From Brevibacillus borstelensis (GTDB taxonomy: Bacteria > Bacillota > Bacilli > Brevibacillales > Brevibacillaceae), in contig NZ_RHHO01000023.1 in the NCBI RefSeq assembly GCF_003710865.1, positions 124,001 to 188,000 of the forward strand: a stretch of 64,000 nt of DNA. The letters run 5' to 3'. Below, one piece after another: positions 16,963 through 24,458 of this stretch (the first letter of the stretch is position 1; the number at the start of each line of letters is the position of its first letter). A program made the position numbers and the translations under genes. A model generated the notes under the pieces. The model did not search any database. It was not told the origin of the DNA and saw nothing but the letters and a program-made list of their open reading frames with translations.

Positions 16963-17104
16963 TGCTCCCGGAAATGAAGGGTCTGACCATGCACCATGGA
17001 AAAACTTTCTTGCCGTTTTGTTGGGATTTGTCGAAACATTTCATGCATATAAACGTCATACCTTTTGAACAGGAGATTTTCTCCGAAAGGTGGTCAAACT
17101 TTTC

Positions 17105-18157
17105 ATGCGAGGCAAGAAAATGACGACAGGCAGATGGGTGTTGACCGTTGCTCTTTCTGTTACCTGGCTGCTATCCGGTTTGGGAGCAGGGGGACAGACG
17201 GCCGAGGCCCGCATTAGCGATCTGGCAGCCAGCAGCGGTACCTTCGTGGATACCGAGCGGCATTGGGCCAAAAAAGAGATAGCAGAAGCGGTAAGCGCAC
17301 GATGGGTTCAAGGATTTCCGGATGGAACGTTTCGGCCGGAGACACCTGTTTCCCAGGAGCAGTTCATGGCGCTGGTTGAGCGCATGCTGCCGCCATTTAA
17401 CGGACACGAAGCGGATGATTTCGCGCAGGACCTTTACCTGAAACCCGTGAAGGGCCGCTGGTCGGAAAAAACGTATAAGCATTTGCTGCCAGCTGGCATA
17501 CTGCCGAGCGGAAAGCCTGAGGAGCCGCTGACGCGCGTTGAGGCGGCAAGATTGACCTTGGCTGCGCTGGGTAAACAGTCAGAGGGAGAAAAATACCGGG
17601 GTACGACGTCCCGCTTTTTTAGTGATGTATCAGTGGACAATGAGCATCAGGTAGTGATGGTGTATCCGATCTATAAACTAGGCGTTATGGCTGGTTACCC
17701 GGACGGGACGTTCCGCCCGAATGACAAAGTCAGCAGGGCGCAGGCGGTGGTCCTCCTGAACAGGATCAGGGAAGCGCAGGAGGAGCTGTACCCGGGGAAG
17801 GTAACCGAGGCGGAGCGCCAGGCGATGACAAAAGCGGTAGACAGCTTTGTCACAACCGTTATGGACAAGGAGAAAATCCGGCGATACGACGATCTGGTCA
17901 GCTACGTACAAAAAAACAAGCTGCCCGTCAGTGAAAAGTTCCTGCAAGAGCACTTCTCGTTTATGAAATACGACGTCTATGATTTCATTCGCTTTCCGCG
18001 TTTTGACGAACTGATTTACTACGCGAAAATCAGCGAGGGCAAGTACCGGATGACCGTCCAATACTATTCCGGAGAGCTGGGCGGCAGTGTAGACAGGACG
18101 TTCTATCTCGCGTCCGCGGACGGAAAGGACTTCCGGTTGATCGGAAAAGACGAGTAG
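17105..18157 (+). CDS. S-layer homology (SLH) domain protein
   Basis: A 350-residue secreted protein. Start 17105 (MRGKKMTTGR) follows AAAGGTGG; the GTG at 17090 would overlap that site. Residues 1-36 form a Sec signal peptide ending AEA. Three SLH repeats follow: FVDTERHWAKKEIAEAVSARW-VQGFPDGTFRPE, a degenerate middle copy around LLPAGILPSGKPEEPLTRVEAA, and FFSDVS...YKLGVMAGYPDGTFRPNDKVSRAQAVVLL. SLH triplets bind pyruvylated secondary wall polymers. The C-terminal 120 residues (EAERQAMTKAVDSFV to FRLIGKDE) are an unassigned domain. It appears monocistronic. Confidence 0.85.
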   Translation: MRGKKMTTGRWVLTVALSVTWLLSGLGAGGQTAEARISDLAASSGTFVDTERHWAKKEIAEAVSARWVQGFPDGTFRPETPVSQEQFMALVERMLPPFNGHEADDFAQDLYLKPVKGRWSEKTYKHLLPAGILPSGKPEEPLTRVEAARLTLAALGKQSEGEKYRGTTSRFFSDVSVDNEHQVVMVYPIYKLGVMAGYPDGTFRPNDKVSRAQAVVLLNRIREAQEELYPGKVTEAERQAMTKAVDSFVTTVMDKEKIRRYDDLVSYVQKNKLPVSEKFLQEHFSFMKYDVYDFIRFPRFDELIYYAKISEGKYRMTVQYYSGELGGSVDRTFYLASADGKDFRLIGKDE

Positions 18158-18492
18158 CAGGGACTGCCGGAAAGGCGGAAAATTTGCTGCCCGTTTCAAT
18201 AGAACGGGACGAGCGAAACGATGATGATACGGTGGCAGCAAAAACAAAGATTGATTACACGTGCTCGTTTGACGGTTGCCAGACTGTCCTGCAAACTGGG
18301 ACGGAGTAAAGCCGGAGAACAAGAAAAACAGCCATTCCTGCTCAAGTTTGACAAGCAGGGAACGGCTGTTTTTTGTTTCGGAAACGGCTGTTTTTTTGTT
18401 TGGGAAATGAATCGTTTTTACTATCATCTTTTGGACTGATACCTATTCACATGCCCATTGTTTATGTCGAAGCCCGCTCCTTTGCCATCAGG
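18158..18492. other. Gene-free interval between the SLH protein and permease genes
   Basis: About 335 bases with no supportable gene. It holds the terminator at 18325-18374 and a partial repeat of its 3' arm. A 72-codon open frame at 18221-18439 has no ribosome site and runs through the terminator hairpin, so I do not call it. Confidence 0.7.
18325..18374 (+). terminator. Intrinsic terminator with a duplicated 3' arm
   Basis: Long stem AACAGCC-ATTCCTGCT / AGCAGGGAA-CGGCTGTT with T run to 18374. At 18380-18398 the segment GGAAACGGCTGTTTTTTTG repeats the 3' arm and T tract without a second 5' arm. Confidence 0.85.
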
Positions 18493-19764
18493 TTATGAAG
18501 CTTTTCGCTGCCAGTTTTCCCATATCAGGAGAACGCCGGCAATCACCAGCGGATAAAGCGCCGACCATCCGAGAAAAGGATAAAGCCCACCGGTAACGAT
18601 CAGCGATGTCCAGGCAGCGATACGTCCATACCGGCTGTTCTTCAAGAGTCGGACACCGGCAAGACAGCCCCCGATATAGGTGGCAAAAAAAGTCGCGTTG
18701 GGAAACTGGATGAGACGAGCGAGATCAATCCAGCCCATGGCAAGAACGAATAGAACGATGAAAAAACAAATCGATAAAAAGAGCAGTCCGCCGACCGGCG
18801 TCCCGTATTTGGAATGGAGACGGCCAAACCAGCGCGGGGCCGTGCCTTCCTGAGCCAAAGCATAGGCAATTCGGGAAGCGGCGCTGATATACGCATTGGC
18901 CGCAGCGACGCAGATAAACAGGGCCGTCACACTGACAATCCACCCTCCGATCGGGCCAAACGAAAGCTGAACCATCACGCTCAGAGATGCTTCCGACCGG
19001 CCTTCGCCATAGCTGTGGGTAGCAACGGTCATAAGGGCAACGGCGAAGTAAAGCAAAGCGACGATGCATGCACTCCACAGGACGCCGCGGACCGCGTTTT
19101 TCTCCGGATCGACAAACTCCTCGGAGAGGTGTGTCACCGCTTCCCAACCGATAAAGCACCAGAACAACAGGCCAGCCACTTGCACGACACTCAGCCAGCC
19201 ATTCGGGGCAAATGGAGTAAAGTGACTGGCAGAAGCATGGGGCAGCGCGGCCAATACCGCGATCACCAAAATAGCCACGATCAATGAAACGACAACCGTC
19301 TGGACGCGGCTTGCGACTTTCAGGCCAAATACGTTCATGAGGACGACAGAACCAAGAATCAGTCCTGCAGCGAGATACACTTGAAGCTGGCTCCACTGCA
19401 AAAGGACAGCGACATAGTGGGACGCTGTGACAGCGACGATCGGGGCGCCAATCGGAACCGACAACAGAAAAAACCAGCCGACCATGTTTCCATAGCGGTC
19501 TCCGAAAGCCATCCTGACGTAAGTGGAGACGCCACCTGAGCTAGGGTGTCGGGCGGACAACAGCCCCATGGTGATGGCCATCGGCAGTACGAGGATGGCC
19601 ATGAACAGCCAGGCGAGGACAGAGGCGGGGCCGGCCATTTCTGCCGCCATCCCGGGGATGAGCAGCACTCCCGAACCGATCACGGCACCGATATACAGGG
19701 CGACGATATGGGGAAGCGACAGCGTTTTCGCCAGTCCTGACGTGTGAGAAGTCGAGTTTTTCAT
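18493..19764 (-). CDS. APC-superfamily amino acid permease
   Basis: A 423-residue integral membrane protein with about 12 helices. The first helix carries the APC signature ALYIGAVIGSGVLLIPG (the unwound G-S/A-G motif), and later AFGDRYGNMVGWFF and FWCFIGWEAVTHLSEEFVDPEKNAVRG are typical of YjeH-like and related amino acid transporters. Substrate and direction (uptake or export) cannot be read from sequence. It is divergent from the LysR gene at 19897, the classical layout of an exporter or permease and its regulator. Confidence 0.82.
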   Translation of the reverse strand: MKNSTSHTSGLAKTLSLPHIVALYIGAVIGSGVLLIPGMAAEMAGPASVLAWLFMAILVLPMAITMGLLSARHPSSGGVSTYVRMAFGDRYGNMVGWFFLLSVPIGAPIVAVTASHYVAVLLQWSQLQVYLAAGLILGSVVLMNVFGLKVASRVQTVVVSLIVAILVIAVLAALPHASASHFTPFAPNGWLSVVQVAGLLFWCFIGWEAVTHLSEEFVDPEKNAVRGVLWSACIVALLYFAVALMTVATHSYGEGRSEASLSVMVQLSFGPIGGWIVSVTALFICVAAANAYISAASRIAYALAQEGTAPRWFGRLHSKYGTPVGGLLFLSICFFIVLFVLAMGWIDLARLIQFPNATFFATYIGGCLAGVRLLKNSRYGRIAAWTSLIVTGGLYPFLGWSALYPLVIAGVLLIWENWQRKAS

Positions 19765-19815
19765 GTAAATTCGTCTCCCGAAAGCTATTTATTTGTTGGT
19801 ATTTGAAGTGTAGCA

Positions 19816-19844
19816 TAGACGTTATCATCGGAGTTATCTATAAT
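19816..19844 (+). promoter_or_regulatory. Candidate promoter of the LysR gene
   Basis: TAGACG (19816-19821), 17-bp spacer, TATAAT (19839-19844). It lies in the 132-bp region shared with the divergent permease gene. Confidence 0.55.
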
Positions 19845-19856
19845 ATTCGATGATGA
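19822..19856. promoter_or_regulatory. Candidate LysR operator (inverted repeat flanking the -10)
   Basis: TTATCATCG (19822-19830) and CGATGATGA (19848-19856): eight of nine arm positions are complementary, seven contiguous, with a 17-bp gap that includes the -10 hexamer. LysR-type regulators usually bind such interrupted palindromes in the shared promoter region and repress their own gene. Confidence 0.5.
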
Positions 19857-19896
19857 GAATCGAAAAAAACGATTTAATAATAAAGGGGAGAGCCCG

Positions 19897-20793
19897 ATGG
19901 ATACCCGTTATTTGCAGACCTTTCGCGAAGTGGCGAAATGGCACAGCTTTACCCGAGCGGCTGAAGTGCTTGGTTATGCCCAATCCAGTGTTACGACTCA
20001 GATACAGAATCTGGAACAGGAGTTTGGCGTCACCCTGTTCGAGCGGTGGGGACGAAAAATCAGGCTGACACATGCCGGAGAAGTGCTGCTGGAATACAGC
20101 GGGCAGCTGCTCGGACTGCTTGATGAGGCGAAGGCCCAACTGAGTGAAGAGGCTCAGCTAGCCGGCACGTTGACCATCGGGACAGTGGAATCTCTCGCCG
20201 CTTTTTACTTGCCCCCCTATTTGCAGCAGTTTCGCCGCGAGCAGCCGCAGATTCGGGTGCTGCTCAATCCGGGGATCTGCTACGAGCTCCGTCAGGGTGT
20301 CAAGGAGGGCACTTACGACTTTGCGGTTGTACTCGATTGGCTGCAATCCCACCCCGACTTGGAAAGCGTAAATCTCGGAGAAGAAGAACTGGTCGTCATT
20401 GCATCTCCCGAACATCCGCTGACTTCGCGAAAACGGGTTGAAGCGAGTGACTTCAATGGCGAACAGTGGATTTTTCCCGAGGCGGGCTGCAGCTATCGGT
20501 CGATGATCGAGTCAGTCCTGCGCGACAGTGGAGCGAGCTTGGAACCCTCGCTCGAGTTTGGCAGTCTGGAAGCGATCAAGCAGTGTGTGGCATACGGGCT
20601 GGGAATCGCACTTGTCCCGATGATCGCTGTGGCCGAAGAGGTGAAAAAGGGGACGATCTCGGTCTTGCCCTTTACGCATCCAGACATTCGCGTTTACCGC
20701 CAGCTCGTATACCATAAAAAGAAGTGGATGCCGCGAGCGATGCGCCACTTTTTCAATCTGTTGACCGAAGGGATGCCTGCCCGTGAGATCTAA
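19897..20793 (+). CDS. LysR-family transcriptional regulator
   Basis: A 298-residue LTTR. The N-terminal helix-turn-helix is MDTRYLQTFREVAKWHSFTRAAEVLGYAQSSVTTQIQNLEQEFG; residues 90-295 are the periplasmic-binding-like effector domain (LTIGTVESLAAFYLPPYLQQFRREQPQIRV, later YGLGIALVPMIAV). It probably controls the divergent permease gene at 18493. AAAGGGGAGAG precedes the ATG. No strong terminator follows; only a weak five-base-pair hairpin with a T run near 20810-20830. Confidence 0.88.
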   Translation: MDTRYLQTFREVAKWHSFTRAAEVLGYAQSSVTTQIQNLEQEFGVTLFERWGRKIRLTHAGEVLLEYSGQLLGLLDEAKAQLSEEAQLAGTLTIGTVESLAAFYLPPYLQQFRREQPQIRVLLNPGICYELRQGVKEGTYDFAVVLDWLQSHPDLESVNLGEEELVVIASPEHPLTSRKRVEASDFNGEQWIFPEAGCSYRSMIESVLRDSGASLEPSLEFGSLEAIKQCVAYGLGIALVPMIAVAEEVKKGTISVLPFTHPDIRVYRQLVYHKKKWMPRAMRHFFNLLTEGMPAREI

Positions 20794-20868
20794 ATGGCAA
20801 AAACAAAGCGGAATAGTTGCTTTTTTGGTTATAGGGTTATGGAACGGATAGGAAAAACAAAAATCATG

Positions 20869-20877
20869 TGGTAAGAT
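20869..20877 (+). promoter_or_regulatory. Candidate extended -10 element of ahcY
   Basis: TGG-TAAGAT about 40 nt before the ahcY start. No clear -35 hexamer is visible. I found no SAH or SAM riboswitch in this leader, which is too short for one. Confidence 0.4.
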
Positions 20878-20919
20878 AAATCATAGTTTGTTTGTAGAAG
20901 AAGGAGGTTCAATCCGCTC

Positions 20920-22179
20920 ATGAACATGGTTTCTGAAAGCATCGTAAAAGATATGGCGCTTGCGCCGAATGGCCACCTGAAAATCGACTGGGTAAAAGAA
21001 CATATGCCCGTCCTCAACCGGATCCGCGAGCGCTTTGAAAAGGAAAAGCCGTTTGCAGGCCTGAAAGTAGCGATTTCGTTGCACCTGGAAGCAAAAACCG
21101 CCTACCTGGCGAAAGTGGTGCAAGCCGGCGGTGCCGAGGTAACCATCACCGGCTCCAATCCGCTTTCTACACAGGATGATGTTTGCGCAGCACTTGTGGA
21201 AGACGGCATTCGCGTCTTTGCGAAATACAATCCGTCTCCGGAAGAGTACAAAAGCCATCTGATCAAAACGCTGGAAACGCGTCCGGACCTGATCATTGAC
21301 GACGGTGGCGATCTGGTGACGATCCTGCACAGCGAGCGTCGCGATCTTCTTTCCCAAGTGCGCGGCGGTGCCGAGGAAACCACGACAGGAATCCTTCGCT
21401 TGAAAGCGCTCGACAAGGAAGGCAAGCTGGAATTCCCGATGGTTGCGGTAAACGACGCATTCTGCAAATACTTGTTTGACAACCGCTACGGTACAGGCCA
21501 ATCCGTATGGGATGGCATTAACCGGACCACCAACCTGGTCGTCGCTGGAAAAACGGTAGTTGTCGTCGGCTACGGCTGGTGCGGCAAAGGCGTTGCGATG
21601 CGTGCGAAAGGTCTTGGAGCGAAAGTGATCGTCACCGAGATCGACTCTATCAAAGCGGTAGAGGCGTACATGGACGGATTTGAAGTCATGCCGATGAGCG
21701 AAGCGGCCAAGCACGGCGATTATTTCGTCACAGTGACCGGAAACCGCGATGTCATCCGCAAAGAACATTTTGAAGTCATGAAAGATGGCGCGATTCTCTC
21801 CAACGCCGGCCACTTCGATGTCGAAGTGAACAAGGTTGAGTTGGAAGCGATGTCGAAATCCAAGCGCACCGTTCGCAAAGACATCGAGGAATTTGTCTTG
21901 GCAGATGGTCGAAAAGTGTATCTCCTGGCCGAAGGACGTCTGGTCAACCTGGCTGCCGGTGACGGCCATCCGGCGGAAATCATGGATATGACCTTTGCCC
22001 TGCAAGCCGTCTCTCTCGAATACGTAAACAAAAACTACGAGTCTATCGGCAAACACGTGCTGAACGTGCCTTACGAGCTGGACGAAATGGTTGCCCGCTA
22101 CAAGCTGGAGGCACTCGGCATCACAATCGACAAGCTGACAGACGAGCAAAAAGCATACTTGGACAGCTGGGTCGAATAA
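20920..22179 (+). CDS. ahcY: Adenosylhomocysteinase-family protein
   Basis: A 419-residue protein of the S-adenosylhomocysteine hydrolase family. Recognisable are CAALVEDGIRVFAKY, IDDGGDLVTILH, GAEETTTGILRL, VNDAFCKYLFDNRYGTGQSVWDGINRTT, the NAD-binding GKTVVVVGYGWCGKGVAMRAKGLGAKVIVTEID and ILSNAGHFDVEV. It is shorter than the classical form and lacks the usual C-terminal lysine-tyrosine tail (PDHYRY), as in archaeal and Thermotoga enzymes, some of which act on S-inosylhomocysteine instead. Most Bacillus species use Pfs/LuxS, so this gene is distinctive. GAAGGAGG precedes the ATG. It lies just before mraZ. Confidence 0.88.
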   Translation: MNMVSESIVKDMALAPNGHLKIDWVKEHMPVLNRIRERFEKEKPFAGLKVAISLHLEAKTAYLAKVVQAGGAEVTITGSNPLSTQDDVCAALVEDGIRVFAKYNPSPEEYKSHLIKTLETRPDLIIDDGGDLVTILHSERRDLLSQVRGGAEETTTGILRLKALDKEGKLEFPMVAVNDAFCKYLFDNRYGTGQSVWDGINRTTNLVVAGKTVVVVGYGWCGKGVAMRAKGLGAKVIVTEIDSIKAVEAYMDGFEVMPMSEAAKHGDYFVTVTGNRDVIRKEHFEVMKDGAILSNAGHFDVEVNKVELEAMSKSKRTVRKDIEEFVLADGRKVYLLAEGRLVNLAAGDGHPAEIMDMTFALQAVSLEYVNKNYESIGKHVLNVPYELDEMVARYKLEALGITIDKLTDEQKAYLDSWVE

Positions 22180-22220
22180 TTTCGCGAAACGCGTCTTTTC
22201 CCGGTAAAAAAATCAACGAA

Positions 22221-22251
22221 AAATCCTGCTTACAAAAGCAGGATTTTTTAT
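22221..22251 (+). terminator. Intrinsic terminator after ahcY
   Basis: Perfect 11-bp stem AAATCCTGCTT (22221-22231) / AAGCAGGATTT (22236-22246) with a four-base loop and a T run. Part of the following mraZ promoter overlaps it. Confidence 0.92.
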
Positions 22252-22258
22252 TTATAAT
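22229..22258 (+). promoter_or_regulatory. Candidate sigma-A promoter of mraZ and the dcw cluster
   Basis: -10 TATAAT at 22253-22258 with CTTACA at 22229-22234 as best -35 (four of six, 18-bp spacer). The -35 lies in the loop and arms of the ahcY terminator. Transcription from here would start near 22265, just upstream of the MraZ repeats. Confidence 0.5.
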
Positions 22259-22276
22259 AGCAAGTAGGTGACCGAG

Positions 22277-22322
22277 TGGGGAAAAGTGGGGGAAAGTGGA
22301 GGTCAGCGGAAGGAAAGTGGGG
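22277..22322 (+). promoter_or_regulatory. MraZ operator: TGGGN direct repeats with 10-bp period
   Basis: TGGGG at 22277, TGGGG at 22287, TGGAG at 22297, a degenerate CGGAA at 22307 and TGGGG at 22318. MraZ is known to bind TGGGN direct repeats separated by 5 bp (10-bp period) in front of its own gene. The last repeat overlaps the region expected to hold the mraZ Shine-Dalgarno. Confidence 0.82.
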
Positions 22323-22330
22323 GACAGGCC

Positions 22331-22762
22331 GTGTTCATGGGTGAATACCAACATAGCATCGATGAAAAAGGCCGGTTGACGATCCCTGCCAAATTCCGTG
22401 AAGGCCTCGGGGCTTCCTTCGTCATTACCCGCGGGCTCGACCAATGTCTGTTTGTCTATCCGCCAGAAGAGTGGAAAGCATTGGAGGAGCGGCTGAAGAC
22501 GCTGCCGTTCACCAAAGCGGATGCTCGCGCCTTTACGCGGTTCTTCTTTTCCGGAGCGGCGGAATGCGAGTGGGACAAGCAGGGAAGGGTAAATATACCA
22601 CCTACTTTGCGCGACTACGCGGCGCTTCAAAAAGAGTGCGTCGTCATCGGTGTATCCAATCGGGTAGAGATCTGGAGCAAGGATCGTTGGGAAAATTACT
22701 TTGCGGAGTCGGAAGGATCTTTCGCCGAGATTGCGGAGAAGCTGGTGGATTTTGATTTATAG
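22331..22762 (+). CDS. mraZ: Transcriptional regulator MraZ
   Basis: A 143-residue protein starting at GTG 22331 ([24 protein letters not shown]), exactly the usual MraZ length. It contains two AbrB-like SpoVT motifs, one at residues 5-45 and the second around [25 protein letters not shown], with the conserved DExGR / DKQGR loops. MraZ forms a ring that binds the TGGGN repeats upstream and represses the dcw cluster. The G-rich repeat at 22318 doubles as its probable ribosome site. First gene of the dcw cluster, followed by rsmH. Confidence 0.93.
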   Translation: MFMGEYQHSIDEKGRLTIPAKFREGLGASFVITRGLDQCLFVYPPEEWKALEERLKTLPFTKADARAFTRFFFSGAAECEWDKQGRVNIPPTLRDYAALQKECVVIGVSNRVEIWSKDRWENYFAESEGSFAEIAEKLVDFDL

Positions 22763-22827
22763 GAATCAGAGAAAATGCGGTGCGTCGGAACCATTCAGGT
22801 GCACCCGTTGAATTAGGAGTGACGGCT

Positions 22828-23763
22828 TTGTCCTTTCATCATGTAACTGTATTGCGAGAAGAAGCCGTTGACGGACTGAACATCCGGCCGGATGGCATCT
22901 ATGTGGATTGTACGCTCGGGGGCGCCGGGCACAGCAGTCTGATCGCTTCGCGGCTTGCGCCAGGCGGACGACTGATTGCGGTTGACCAGGATGACTGGGC
23001 ACTGGATAACGCGAAGGAACGTCTTGCTCCCTACATAGATCGGGTAACGCTGGTGAAAAGCAACTTTCGCCATCTGAAAGAAATTGTGGCTGAGCTGGGC
23101 CTCGATGGTGTAGACGGCGTACTGTTTGATCTGGGCGTTTCGTCTCCGCAGCTGGATGAAGGAGAGCGCGGATTCAGCTACAATGCCGATGCACCGCTTG
23201 ACATGCGGATGGACCAGCAGGGAGAGCTTACCGCCTACGACATCATCAACGAGTGGGACGAGCAGGAGCTGGCCCGAATCATTTGGGAATACGGCGAAGA
23301 AAAATTTTCCCGGCGAATTGCCCGGCAAATCGTTCAAAGGCGGCAGCAGGCTCCTGTAGAGACGACAGGGGAGCTGGTGGAAATTATTAAAGAAGCCATT
23401 CCGGCCGCAGCGCGCCGTACTGGTCCCCACCCGGCCAAGCGGACGTTCCAGGCGATCCGGATCGCTGTCAATGACGAGCTGGATGCCTTCCGGGATGCGA
23501 TCGTGGATGCGATCGGCATTCTGCGTCCCGAAGGTAGAGTGAGTGTGATTACGTTCCATTCCCTCGAAGACCGGATCTGCAAGCAGGTTTATCAGGATTT
23601 TTCCAAAGGGTGCATTTGTCCCCCTTCCTTTCCTGTATGTGCCTGCGGAAACAAGGCCACGGTCAAGATCGTGACCAGAAAGCCGATCCTGCCGTCAGAA
23701 GAAGAGCTGGAGGCTAATCCTCGGGCGCGTTCGGCCAAGCTGAGGGTCGCTGAAAAGTTATAG
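22828..23763 (+). CDS. rsmH: 16S rRNA (cytosine(1402)-N4)-methyltransferase RsmH (MraW)
   Basis: A 311-residue methyltransferase, the normal family length when started at TTG 22828 ([16 protein letters not shown]), which has TTAGGAGTGA upstream; the longer frame from 22780 has no site. Motifs: [16 protein letters not shown] (SAM loop), [41 protein letters not shown] and [11 protein letters not shown]. It methylates N4 of C1402 in the ribosomal P site. Second gene of the dcw cluster. Confidence 0.94.
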   Translation: MSFHHVTVLREEAVDGLNIRPDGIYVDCTLGGAGHSSLIASRLAPGGRLIAVDQDDWALDNAKERLAPYIDRVTLVKSNFRHLKEIVAELGLDGVDGVLFDLGVSSPQLDEGERGFSYNADAPLDMRMDQQGELTAYDIINEWDEQELARIIWEYGEEKFSRRIARQIVQRRQQAPVETTGELVEIIKEAIPAAARRTGPHPAKRTFQAIRIAVNDELDAFRDAIVDAIGILRPEGRVSVITFHSLEDRICKQVYQDFSKGCICPPSFPVCACGNKATVKIVTRKPILPSEEELEANPRARSAKLRVAEKL

Positions 23764-23824
23764 AAAAAGAATGCGGCAAAAAATTTGAGACGCTCGCAGC
23801 CAGAGCAAAAGGAGTGAGACCGAG

Positions 23825-24256
23825 ATGAGCTACTACTACCGGAGTAATCTCGCGGTAGAACTGGAGGATTCACCAGGTTCCGTCACCAAGAAGAAAACGA
23901 AGCGGACTGTACGCATCAAGCCGTCTATACCAACCAAGGAGAAGCTGATGTATCTGTTTTTTATCACCCTGGTTGTCATAGGTGTGGGGATGGTTGGTGT
24001 TCGTTATTCGCAAATCTCGCAGTACAACTATGAAATACAGCGCCTGAAGAAAGAGATCAGAATAAATAAGGAAAAGAACACCAGTCTTCAGCTGCAGATC
24101 GAGCAGCTCAGCAACCGCGATCGGATCATCATGGAAGCGGAGAGAATGGGAATGGTGTACAATCCGGAAGCGGCTCATCTGGTAGGTCAATCCAAAGAAG
24201 CTGCAAAAAAGGACGGGAAAGGAAGCAAAGCTGCGAGTCAAAAGAAACAGCCATAA
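23825..24256 (+). CDS. ftsL: Cell division protein FtsL
   Basis: A 143-residue bitopic protein: basic cytoplasmic tail (residues 1-40), one membrane helix (LMYLFFITLVVIGVGMVGV, about 40-60), then an extracytoplasmic coiled coil (YNYEIQRLKKEIRINKEKNTSLQLQIEQLSNRDRIIMEAERMGM) and a Lys-rich tail. It partners DivIC and DivIB in the divisome. The AGGAGTGAGACCGAG ribosome site is clear. Sequence conservation in this family is low, so the call relies on topology and position between rsmH and the PBP2b gene. Confidence 0.88.
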   Translation: MSYYYRSNLAVELEDSPGSVTKKKTKRTVRIKPSIPTKEKLMYLFFITLVVIGVGMVGVRYSQISQYNYEIQRLKKEIRINKEKNTSLQLQIEQLSNRDRIIMEAERMGMVYNPEAAHLVGQSKEAAKKDGKGSKAASQKKQP

Positions 24257-24287
24257 CCCAAGCACGGGACAGCAATGAGCTCTGTAG

Positions 24288-24321
24288 AAAATGTTACTTG
24301 CGCAAGTGAGTAACATTTTTT
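24288..24321 (+). terminator. Intrinsic terminator inside the dcw cluster, after ftsL
   Basis: Perfect 11-bp stem AAAATGTTACT / AGTAACATTTT around TGCGCAAGTG, followed by six T. An alternative inner palindrome ACTTGCGCAAGT overlaps it, so two mutually exclusive folds are possible. Confidence 0.85.
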
Positions 24322-24367
24322 CATAATGTCTTCTGAATAAAAAGACTGTTCGAATGCAGATCCGCCG

Positions 24368-24408
24368 GCTTCGTCGAACATGATTCGACGGAAGCTTTTC
24401 TTTTGACA
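24368..24408 (+). promoter_or_regulatory. Second terminator-like hairpin plus TTGACA before the PBP2b gene
   Basis: GCTTCGTCGAA (24368-24378) / TTCGACGGAAGC (24384-24395, one bulged G), then TTTTCTTTT. A perfect -35 TTGACA follows at 24403-24408, but no good -10 lies 16-18 bp downstream. Confidence 0.55.
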
Positions 24409-24458
24409 GTCGGTTTTTTGATATGCAATGGAATATCCTTGGTTTGGAGTGAAACAAA

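Noticed and set aside
18221..18439. 72-codon open frame after the SLH gene
   Set aside because: No ribosome site, spans an intrinsic terminator and its duplicate arm, no similarity recognised.
20794..20919. SAM or SAH riboswitch upstream of ahcY
   Set aside because: The leader is only about 40 nt after the candidate -10 and lacks the conserved pseudoknot elements.
20881..22149. 422-codon open frame on the minus strand across ahcY
   Set aside because: Antisense shadow of ahcY produced by GC-rich codon bias.
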